The notes beneath the pieces were generated by a model. That model did no database searches and had not been told where the DNA came from. It saw only the letters and a list, made by a program, of their open reading frames with translations. Below are positions 6,455 to 12,897 of a DNA stretch of 39,609 nucleotides, one piece after another (position 1 is the first letter of the stretch; every line of letters starts with the position of its first letter). Source of the DNA: Corynebacterium sp. UBA2622 (lineage in GTDB: Bacteria > Actinomycetota > Actinomycetes > Mycobacteriales > Mycobacteriaceae); NCBI RefSeq assembly GCF_002339505.1, contig NZ_DDJO01000017.1:1-39609 (forward strand). The letters are read 5' to 3'. A program made the position numbers and the translations under genes.

Positions 6455-7792
6455 ATGCAGAAGCCTCTCTCCCCCGATCACGCCCCCACAGCGGGGCTGA
6501 CGCGCACCGAGCGCCTCGACCGCCTTCCCGTCACCCCGAAGCACCGCCGGCTCCTCCTCGGTTCCGGCATCGGCTGGGCCCTCGACGCGATGGACATCGG
6601 CCTGGTGTCCTTCATCATCGCCGCGCTCGCCGTGCACTGGCACCTGGACAAGACGACTACCTCGTGGATCGCCTCAGTGGGCTTCATCGGAATGGCCATC
6701 GGCGCCTCCCTGGCGGGTCTTTTGGCCGACAAGATCGGGCGGCGCCAAGTCTTCTCCGCGACGCTGCTCGTCTACGGTCTGGCCACGGGCGCGTCAGCGC
6801 TCGCTGGTTCCGTCGCCGTGCTGCTGATCTTCCGGTTCATCACCGGGCTCGGGCTCGGCGGGGAGCTCCCGGTTGCCTCCACGCTGGTCAGCGAGTTCTC
6901 TCCCCGCCGCGTGCGTGGGCGAATGGTCGTGCTCCTCGAGGCTTTCTGGGCCGTGGGGTGGATTCTCGCCGCGCTGATTGGCACCTTCGTGGTCGCGCGC
7001 GGCGACGACGGCTGGCGCTGGGCCCTCGCCCTCGGGGCGGTGCCGGCGCTCTACGCCATCTTCGTGCGCCGCGGCCTGCCCGAGTCGGTACGTTTCCTCG
7101 AATCCCGGGGCCGCCACGACGAGGCGGAGGAGATCGTCCGCTCCTTCGAGGCGGAGGCCTCACCCGAGCTTTACGACGACTCCCCCGCCGCCCCCCACAC
7201 CCCCAGCCGCGGCGGGCTGTGGGGCCCGGACCTGCGCCGGCGCACCCTCGCCTTCTGGGCGGTGTGGTTCTGCGTCTCACTGGCCTACTACGGGGCGTTC
7301 ACCTGGATCCCCTCGCTGCTGGTGGGGCAGGGCTTCACGCTGGTGAAATCCTTCACCTTCACGCTCATCATCACCCTGGCCCAGCTGCCCGGGTACGCCG
7401 CGGCCGCGTGGATCATCGAGGTCTGGGGCCGGCGCGTGACCCTCACCGTCTTCCTCGCCGGGTCCGCCGTGTCCGCTTTCCTCTACGGGATGTCCGGGGC
7501 GGAATGGCAGATCATCGCCGCGGGCTGCCTGCTGTCCTTCTTCAACCTCGGCGCGTGGGGTGCCCTCTACGCCATCGGGCCCGAGCTCTACCCCACCTCG
7601 ATCCGCGCCACCGGCACCGGCGCCGGCGCGAGCTTCGGGCGCATCGGCTCCATCATCGCGCCGCTCGTGGTTCCCCCCATCCTGGCGTTCGGCGGAAGGG
7701 AGGCCGTCTTCGGCCTCTTCGCCGCGGCCTTCGCCCTGGCCTGCGCGGCCGCGTTCACGCTGCCCGAGCAGCGCGGCGCCGCGATGGATTGA
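6455..7792 (+). CDS. niaP: Niacin/nicotinamide MFS transporter (NiaP-type)
   Basis: A 445-aa, 12-helix major facilitator. The segment GIGWALDAMDIGLVSFIIAALAVHW, the A-motif GLLADKIGRRQVFSATLL and especially FRFITGLGLGGELPVASTLVSEFSPRRVRGR are characteristic of the NiaP niacin transporters (as in Bacillus YceI/NiaP). A cytosolic loop at about residues 215-255 separates the halves. It should import nicotinate for NAD salvage; substrate is inferred from similarity. Upstream, TACGAT (6441-6446) lies 8 nt before the ATG and there is no Shine-Dalgarno, so the transcript may be leaderless. It is convergent with dnaB, with only 28 bp and no clear terminator between them. Confidence 0.83.
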   Translation: MQKPLSPDHAPTAGLTRTERLDRLPVTPKHRRLLLGSGIGWALDAMDIGLVSFIIAALAVHWHLDKTTTSWIASVGFIGMAIGASLAGLLADKIGRRQVFSATLLVYGLATGASALAGSVAVLLIFRFITGLGLGGELPVASTLVSEFSPRRVRGRMVVLLEAFWAVGWILAALIGTFVVARGDDGWRWALALGAVPALYAIFVRRGLPESVRFLESRGRHDEAEEIVRSFEAEASPELYDDSPAAPHTPSRGGLWGPDLRRRTLAFWAVWFCVSLAYYGAFTWIPSLLVGQGFTLVKSFTFTLIITLAQLPGYAAAAWIIEVWGRRVTLTVFLAGSAVSAFLYGMSGAEWQIIAAGCLLSFFNLGAWGALYAIGPELYPTSIRATGTGAGASFGRIGSIIAPLVVPPILAFGGREAVFGLFAAAFALACAAAFTLPEQRGAAMD

Positions 7793-7820
7793 CAGGACTG
7801 GCGGGTCGCGGCGGGCTGGG

Positions 7821-9281
7821 CTACCCGTGCGCCATGTTGACGAAGCGCGAGTAATGGAGCTGGTGGGCCACAGAGATCGTGTCGATGGGCCCGCCGCGGT
7901 GCTTGGCCACGATGATGTCGGCCTCACCGGCACGCTCGTCGTCGCGGTCCTGCGAATCGGGGCGGTAGAGCAGGAACACCATGTCGGCATCCTGCTCGAG
8001 CGAGCCCGATTCGCGCAGGTCAGCGAGCTGCGGGCGCTTGTCGGTGCGGGCTTCGGGGCCACGGTTGAGCTGGGAGATGGCGATGACCGGCACTTCGAGC
8101 TCCTTAGCCAGCAGCTTGAGTTGGCGGGAGAACTCCGAGACCTCCTGCTGGCGCGACTCCACCTTGCGCCCGGAGCTCATCAGCTGCAGGTAGTCCAGCA
8201 CGATGAGGTCGAGCCCGTGGGTCTGCTTCAGCTTGCGCGCCTTGGAGCGGATCTCCATCATCGTGAGGTTCGGCGAGTCGTCGATGAACAGGGGCGCGTC
8301 CTGGATCTCGGTGAGCCTCTGCGTGAGCTTTTCCCAGTCCCCCTCCTGCATCTGGCCGGAGCGCATGGCGGACAGCTTGATCTCCGTCTCCGCCGAGAGC
8401 ATGCGCATGATGATCTCCGAGGCGCTCATCTCGAGGGAGAAGATCACGGAGGTCTTGCCGTTGGTGATCGAGCAGGAACGCATGAAGTCGAGGGCCAGCG
8501 TGGACTTGCCGACGCCCGGACGCGCCGCGATGATCACCATCTGCCCCGCGTGCAGGCCGTTGGTGAGGTTGTCGAGGTCGATGAAACCCGTGGGCACGCC
8601 GCGCTCGAGCCCGCCGCCGGACTCGATGAGGGCGAGCTCGTCGATGGTCGGCTTGAGCAGGTCCGACAGGGCGCGGTAGTCCTCTCCGGCCTGCTTCTTC
8701 GAGACGCCGAAGACCTCCTGCTGGGCGCGGTCGACGATCTGCTCGACCTCCATGCCCTCCTCGCCCTCGTAGCCGTACTGGACCACGCGGGTGCCCGCGT
8801 TGACCAGCTGGCGCAGGATGGACTTCTCCTCCACGATCTCCGCGTAGTAGCGCGCGTTGGCGGCGGTGGGCACCTCGGAGATGAGGGTGTGCAGGTAGGG
8901 CGCCCCGCCGACGCGCTCGAGCTCGTTGAGCCGGTCGAGGCGGCCGGCGACGATGAGAACGTCGATGTCGCTGCCCTGCGCGAACAGGTCCAGAACCGCC
9001 CGGTAGATGAGCTGGTGGGAGGGGAAGTAGAAGTCCTCGGGGCTCAGCGAGTCGACGACATCCACGACGGTGTCGGGGCTGAGCAGCATCGCACCCAGCA
9101 CACCGCGCTCCGCGCGCTCGTCGTGCGGCGGCTGCCGGTACTCCCTCAGGTCGTCGCGGCCCTTATTGAAGTTGCTGTAGCGGGTGGACCCGCTTCCCCG
9201 GCCCGGGCCGTCGTCGGGCTCGGGCGGCGGGACGTAGCCATCCACATCATCGAAACTCGCGGCCCCGGTTTCACCGGCCAT
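7821..9281 (-). CDS. dnaB: Replicative DNA helicase DnaB
   Basis: A 486-aa hexameric 5'-3' helicase that unwinds DNA at the replication fork. Residues 1-50 are a disordered Gly/Pro/Asp-rich leader common in actinobacteria; 52-155 are the helical N-terminal DnaG-interaction domain (ERGVLGAMLLSP); the RecA-like motor carries Walker A ARPGVGKST (253-261), SLEMS (282-286), Walker B LDLIVLDYLQL (357-367) and the loop region SQLNRG...RPQLADLRESGSLEQDAD. No intein interrupts it, unlike several actinobacterial DnaBs. GGGAGG precedes the ATG by 5 nt. It lies 287 bp downstream of rplI, separated by the rplI terminator and a long inverted-repeat element, so it is probably transcribed from its own promoter. 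Confidence 0.97.
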   Translation of the reverse strand: MAGETGAASFDDVDGYVPPPEPDDGPGRGSGSTRYSNFNKGRDDLREYRQPPHDERAERGVLGAMLLSPDTVVDVVDSLSPEDFYFPSHQLIYRAVLDLFAQGSDIDVLIVAGRLDRLNELERVGGAPYLHTLISEVPTAANARYYAEIVEEKSILRQLVNAGTRVVQYGYEGEEGMEVEQIVDRAQQEVFGVSKKQAGEDYRALSDLLKPTIDELALIESGGGLERGVPTGFIDLDNLTNGLHAGQMVIIAARPGVGKSTLALDFMRSCSITNGKTSVIFSLEMSASEIIMRMLSAETEIKLSAMRSGQMQEGDWEKLTQRLTEIQDAPLFIDDSPNLTMMEIRSKARKLKQTHGLDLIVLDYLQLMSSGRKVESRQQEVSEFSRQLKLLAKELEVPVIAISQLNRGPEARTDKRPQLADLRESGSLEQDADMVFLLYRPDSQDRDDERAGEADIIVAKHRGGPIDTISVAHQLHYSRFVNMAHG

Positions 9282-9342
9282 GGTTGCCTCCCTCTACATC
9301 GGACTTCATCGTACAGCGGCCACTGTCCGAGGCCGCCCCGTG

Positions 9343-9440
9343 CCCAAATGAGCGCCTGCAAATGAGCGTCAGTCTGGTGAACCGCCACCGGGTGGCCACG
9401 CAGTACCAGACTGGCGCTCTTTTACGGGCGCTCATTTGGG
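9343..9440. repeat. Long inverted-repeat element, copy 1
   Basis: Arms 9343-9378 and 9405-9440 are 36 nt each and pair at 32 positions around a 26-nt spacer. Each arm contains two direct units related to AAATGAGCGCC followed by the core AGTCTGGT. The same arrangement recurs at 35643-35735 with near-identical outer units and core but a different spacer. It sits between dnaB and the rplI terminator. It encodes nothing visible. It resembles a REP/MITE-like palindromic element rather than a standard terminator because it lacks a U tract. Confidence 0.85.
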
Positions 9441-9454
9441 GCGGGCAGCACCGG

Positions 9455-9499
9455 AAACAAAAGGCGCGGCCCCCACTCCTCACAAGTGGGGGCCGCGCC
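9455..9499 (-). terminator. Rho-independent terminator of rpsF-ssb-rplI
   Basis: A perfect 15-bp stem (GGCGCGGCCCCCACT with AGTGGGGGCCGCGCC, 7-nt loop) is followed on the minus strand by TTTTGTTT. It lies about 70 bp past the rplI stop codon. Confidence 0.93.
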
Positions 9500-9568
9500 G
9501 AAAGCTGTTGTCGTTGGACCTAGTCTTGCGCGGGACCAGCGGGTCCCGGCTAGGTCGCCGCAGGTGCC

Positions 9569-10021
9569 TTAGGCGCCCACGACCTCGAAGTTCACCTTGC
9601 CCTCCACGTCATCGTGGAGGTTCACCTTCACCTGGTATCCACCGGTCTTGGTGATGAGGCCCTTGGGCACATCGATGCGGCGCTTGTCCAGGGACGGGCC
9701 GCCGGCGGCCTTGACCGCGTCGGCGATGTCACCCGGCTTCACGGAGCCGAACAGCTTGCCCGCCTCGGAGGCGCGGACCTTGACGCTGACGCCGGTCAGC
9801 TGGTCGAGCTGGTCGCGCAGCTCCTTCGCGTGGTCCATGTCGCGCACCTGACGCTCAGCCTGAGCGCGCTTGATATCTTCGATCTGCTTCTCTGCGCCGC
9901 GGGTGGCCGGAATGGCGAGTCCGCGCGGAAGCAGGAAGTTACGTCCGTAGCCGCCCTTGACCTCGACAACATCGCCGGGCTCGCCAAGGTTATCAACGGC
10001 AGCGGTGAGGATCAGCTTCAT
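9569..10021 (-). CDS. rplI: 50S ribosomal protein L9
   Basis: 150 aa, the usual length. The N-terminal domain MKLILTAAVDNLGEPGDVVEVKGGYGRNFLLPRGLAIPAT carries the L9 signature that binds 23S rRNA; a long connecting helix (EKQIEDIKRAQAERQVRDMDHAKELRDQL) leads to the C-terminal domain GKLFGSVKPGDIADAV...KRRIDVPKGLITKTGGYQVKVNLHDDVEGKVNFEV. AGGA-type ribosome-binding sequence precedes the ATG. It is the last gene of the rpsF-ssb-rplI operon; rpsR, found between ssb and rplI in many bacteria, is absent here. Confidence 0.97.
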   Translation of the reverse strand: MKLILTAAVDNLGEPGDVVEVKGGYGRNFLLPRGLAIPATRGAEKQIEDIKRAQAERQVRDMDHAKELRDQLDQLTGVSVKVRASEAGKLFGSVKPGDIADAVKAAGGPSLDKRRIDVPKGLITKTGGYQVKVNLHDDVEGKVNFEVVGA

Positions 10022-10069
10022 GAATCCTAACCTTCCTAAAGTTGAAAAATTCTGGTGTGTTGAAAACGT

Positions 10070-10654
10070 TTAGAACGGGGGCTCGTCGTCCATGCCGCCG
10101 AAACCGCCGGCGGGGGGAGCGGAATTCCACGGATCATTCTGGGGCTGCTGGTTGCCGCCCTGGCTGCCCTGCTGGGGGCGCGACTGCTGTCCGCCGCCGA
10201 AACCGCCCTGGTTGCCACCGAAGTCGCCCTGGGAACGGTTCTGCTGCCCGCCGCCGTATCCGCCCTGGCCACCCTGGCCGCCCTCACGCGGCGTGCGGCT
10301 GACGGATGCGGTGGCGTACTTCAGGGACGGGCCAACCTCGTCGACCTCGACCTCGAAAACGGTGCGGTTCTCGCCCTCGCGGGTCTGGTAGGAGCGCTGC
10401 TTCAGTCGGCCGTTGACGATGACGCGCATGCCCTTGGACAGGGACTCGGCGACGTTCTCCGCCGCCTGGCGCCACACGTTGCAGGTCAAGAACAGGGCCT
10501 CGCCGTCCTCCCACTGGTTGGTGTCACGGTTGAACGTGCGCGGGGTGGACGCGATGCGGAAATTCGCCACTGCGGCACCGCTGGGGGTGAAGCGCAGCTC
10601 CGGGTCGGCAACCAGGTTGCCGACGACGGTGATGGGGGTATCTCCTTGTGCCAT
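10070..10654 (-). CDS. ssb: Single-stranded DNA-binding protein
   Basis: 194 aa. Residues 1-115 form the OB fold (ITVVGNLVADPELRFTPSGAAVANFRIASTPRTFNRDTNQWEDGEALFLTCNVWRQAAENVAESLSKGMRVIVNGRLKQRSYQTREGENRTVFEVEVDEVGPSLKYA), which binds ssDNA as a tetramer. A Gly/Gln-rich disordered linker (about 120-180) leads to the acidic tip MDDEPPF, the conserved peptide recruiting replication and repair proteins. GGAAGG stands 9 nt before the ATG. It lies between rpsF and rplI in one operon; the adjacent location of S6, L9 and DnaB is standard. Confidence 0.97.
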   Translation of the reverse strand: MAQGDTPITVVGNLVADPELRFTPSGAAVANFRIASTPRTFNRDTNQWEDGEALFLTCNVWRQAAENVAESLSKGMRVIVNGRLKQRSYQTREGENRTVFEVEVDEVGPSLKYATASVSRTPREGGQGGQGGYGGGQQNRSQGDFGGNQGGFGGGQQSRPQQGSQGGNQQPQNDPWNSAPPAGGFGGMDDEPPF

Positions 10655-10710
10655 GCTCTTTTACCTTCCTCGCAGAACGCTCGAATCTGTGGAAACGAGC
10701 CTATCCGTTC

Positions 10711-10998
10711 TTACTTGTCGGTGCGCAGAACCTTGGTGCGCAGGATGTTGTCGTTCAGGCTCAGAACACGGTCGAGCTCGGCCACGGTGTCGGCCTCGCA
10801 CTCGAGGTTGACGACGGCGTAGACGCCCTCTTCCTTCTTGTTGATCGGGTACGCAAGACGGCGCTTGCCCCACACATCAACCTTCTCTACCGTGCCGTTC
10901 TCCTTGCGGACAATCTCGAGGAACTTGTCCAGGGACGGGGCAACGGTGCGTTCATCCTGCTGGGGATCGAGGATGATCATTACTTCGTAGTGACGCAC
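10711..10998 (-). CDS. rpsF: 30S ribosomal protein S6
   Basis: A 95-aa S6 protein that pairs with S18 on the 30S platform. MRHYEVMIILDPQQDERTVAPSLDKFLEIVRKENGTVEKVDVWGKRRLAYPINKKEEGVYAVVNLECEADTVAELDRVLSLNDNILRTKVLR is a complete match to the family. The start is taken as GTG at 10998 because corynebacterial S6 proteins begin at this MRHYEV position; an in-frame ATG at 11007 would add three residues but would leave only 2 nt after AGGAGG. First gene of the rpsF-ssb-rplI operon, preceded by a leader with two hairpins. Confidence 0.95.
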   Translation of the reverse strand: MRHYEVMIILDPQQDERTVAPSLDKFLEIVRKENGTVEKVDVWGKRRLAYPINKKEEGVYAVVNLECEADTVAELDRVLSLNDNILRTKVLRTDK

Positions 10999-11038
10999 GG
11001 ACCTCATCACCTCCTATGGTCTAAATGATTATGGTTCG

Positions 11039-11095
11039 GCCACCGCACTGTGCGGTGGCAGGAGGGTCGTTGCGTCAAGCAACCTCACCAGCGTA
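11039..11095 (-). promoter_or_regulatory. Possible structured leader of the rpsF operon
   Basis: Within the 157-bp gap before rpsF the minus strand holds GTTGC-TTGAC-GCAAC and then GCCACCGCA-CAG-TGCGGTGGC (stem of 9 bp at 11039-11059), ending 41 nt before the S6 start. A TACGCT hexamer upstream (about 11088-11093 on the minus strand) could be a -10, placing both hairpins in the 5' leader. rpsF leaders in many bacteria bind the S6:S18 complex; whether this one does is inference only. Confidence 0.35.
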
Positions 11096-11164
11096 CCCCA
11101 CCCGGTTGACGGGGCAAAATGCTTATCGGCGCCCCACCAGCACCTTCTCCCACCTCTGCAGCGG

Positions 11165-11359
11165 CTACTGGCCGGCGTTGGGCACAGCGATGAACACCGC
11201 GATGAAAACCGGGATGATCGTGATGAAGATGAAGGCGGCGATACCGAGGCCGAGGGCGAGGGGGATGTTGCGCCGGCGGGTGGTGGCCAGGAAGGACGCG
11301 GCGATGAGCGCGAAGCCGATCACGATGGAGACGATGCCGACGATGGTCGAGGTTGTCAC
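11165..11359 (-). CDS. Small two-helix membrane protein
   Basis: A 64-aa protein starting with GTG (VTTSTIVGIVSIVIGFALIAASFLATTRRRNIPLALGLGIAAFIFITIIPVFIAVFIAVPNAGQ). Two hydrophobic segments (about 6-25 and 34-58) flank a short basic TTRRRN loop, which should face the cytoplasm. AGGAGG precedes the GTG by 6 nt. Its start overlaps the stop of the upstream GT-C transferase gene by 3 bp in a GTGA arrangement, so translation is likely coupled and the two products may act together in the membrane. No family name recognised. Confidence 0.75.
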   Translation of the reverse strand: MTTSTIVGIVSIVIGFALIAASFLATTRRRNIPLALGLGIAAFIFITIIPVFIAVFIAVPNAGQ

Positions 11360-12894
11360 TGCTTTCCTCCTGCCCCGCCCGCGGGGGCGTCGGCAAGCGG
11401 TTCCCTCCACTCGTCGGGTGTGCTCGCGAGCGGGTCGTGGCCAAAGTGCGCGTCGGCGACCTTGTCGCGGCGGCGGCCGAGAATCTGCTGGACGACGAGG
11501 ACCATCATCGCGACGATGAGCGCATCGCGGGCGATGATGACCACGTTGAGGAACTCCCCCGGCACACCCTTGTTCTCCACACCGAGCAGGTACCACATGA
11601 TGACGGGCCACACCATCATGTCGACCGTCATCCAGGTGAGCAGGAGCCGCCAGTTGGGCAGGGCGAGGACGGCGGGAATGACGAGCCAAAGCGAGTACTG
11701 CGGGCTCCACACCTTGTTGAAGAGCAGGAAGAATCCGACCGTGAGGAAGAGGATTTCCGCGATCCGCGGTGTGCGCGGGGCCCGCAGGCCCAGCACCAGC
11801 GTGAAGAGGCAGCCGCCGAGGAAGAGAAGGAGCGAGACGGTGTTGAGGGTGGTCGGGGTCTGGCCGGGCGCGTCGAAACCCGTCCACCCCGTGATGCGGG
11901 CGGTGACCGCGTAGATGGTGGTCCACTCCCAGCTGCGCTCGGTGTTGAGGCGGTTGAACTCTCCCCAGGCATCCGGGTCGCGCAGGTAGACGGGCGCGTT
12001 CACGACGATCCATGACACCGCGGCCGCCCCGGCCATCTTGAGGAAGGGCCCCCACTCGCGCTTGCGGATCGCCAGTGTGAGATAGGCACCGAGTGCGAAC
12101 AGCGGCCACAACTTGAAGGCGGTGCCCAAGCCGATCATCACCCCGGCCAGCCAGAACTTCCGATTGCGCGCGGCCAGCAGCGCGACGACGAGGAAGAAGA
12201 CGGAGGGGATGTCCCAGTTGGTGAACGCGTGCATGATCAGCAGCGGGCTTCCCACCACGAGCAGGGTGTCCCAGACGCGGTTCCCCGTCAACTCGGCGAC
12301 CATGCGCGCGGTGGCCACCCACAGAACCGACATGGTCAGGGCGGTGACGTAGAAGTACCACCCGACGTCGGGCAGGACCCGGTCGGCGAGGAAGTAGGTG
12401 TGGCGGGCGATGAGGGCCATCAGGTTCTGGAACATCCCGGCGAGCACCGGGTACTCCATGTACCGGGTGACCCCGCCCTCCACCCAGGAGTAGTCGTAGA
12501 CGAACCCCGGGTGATCGAGTCCCCGGCCACCGTACAGGGGGACGATGTCGTTGTAGCAGAACGAGGTGTACTGGCGGCTGCCCGACCAGTTCAGGCGCAG
12601 TACGCCGTTCTCGTCCGCGGCGCCGTCGGCACAGTTCGCCTTCGACAGGGCCCCGAGGAAGAGGAAGGTCCAGGCGACGGCGAGGATGGAGCGCAGGGGT
12701 GTCCAGAACCGGCTGCGGCCGATTGCGGCGAAGCGGCCCATGGGCCCGCCGAGGAACTCGACCCATCCGCGCGCGACGGGTTCCGTCCGCCCCGGCTGGA
12801 CCCGCTGCGCGGGCTCGGGCCAGGGTGTGGCGGGCCGGGGGTTTTTCCGCCCGCCGGCCGCGGCATCCGCGGCGGGGACCTGCGCTCGCGTCAC
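11356..12894 (-). CDS. GT-C/GT87-like integral membrane glycosyltransferase (Rv0051-like)
   Basis: A 512-aa polytopic protein with about ten hydrophobic helices from residue 65 to 480, a basic Pro-rich cytoplasmic N-terminus and a long extracytoplasmic loop after helix 1 (ANCADGAADENGVLRLNWSGSRQYTSFCYNDIVPLYGGRGLDHPGFVYDYSWVEGGVTRYMEYPVL) with acidic residues, the layout of GT-C transferases using polyprenyl-phosphate sugars. It lies between the class A PBP gene (3 bp gap) and a 64-aa membrane protein (3 bp overlap), the same place as M. tuberculosis Rv0051 next to ponA1. A role in arabinogalactan/lipoglycan or peptidoglycan-linked glycan assembly is inferred; donor and acceptor unknown. GTG start at 12894 has GGGGG 7 nt upstream. 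Confidence 0.82.
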   Translation of the reverse strand: MTRAQVPAADAAAGGRKNPRPATPWPEPAQRVQPGRTEPVARGWVEFLGGPMGRFAAIGRSRFWTPLRSILAVAWTFLFLGALSKANCADGAADENGVLRLNWSGSRQYTSFCYNDIVPLYGGRGLDHPGFVYDYSWVEGGVTRYMEYPVLAGMFQNLMALIARHTYFLADRVLPDVGWYFYVTALTMSVLWVATARMVAELTGNRVWDTLLVVGSPLLIMHAFTNWDIPSVFFLVVALLAARNRKFWLAGVMIGLGTAFKLWPLFALGAYLTLAIRKREWGPFLKMAGAAAVSWIVVNAPVYLRDPDAWGEFNRLNTERSWEWTTIYAVTARITGWTGFDAPGQTPTTLNTVSLLLFLGGCLFTLVLGLRAPRTPRIAEILFLTVGFFLLFNKVWSPQYSLWLVIPAVLALPNWRLLLTWMTVDMMVWPVIMWYLLGVENKGVPGEFLNVVIIARDALIVAMMVLVVQQILGRRRDKVADAHFGHDPLASTPDEWREPLADAPAGGAGGKQ

Positions 12895-12897
12895 GTT

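Noticed and set aside
4808..6643. 611-aa open frame on the minus strand
   Set aside because: Fully antisense to copA and the niaP start; no family signature.
9343..9440. Repeat element considered as a CRISPR unit or as the rplI terminator
   Set aside because: Only one unit per locus with no spacer array; the true rplI terminator with a U tract is at 9455-9499.
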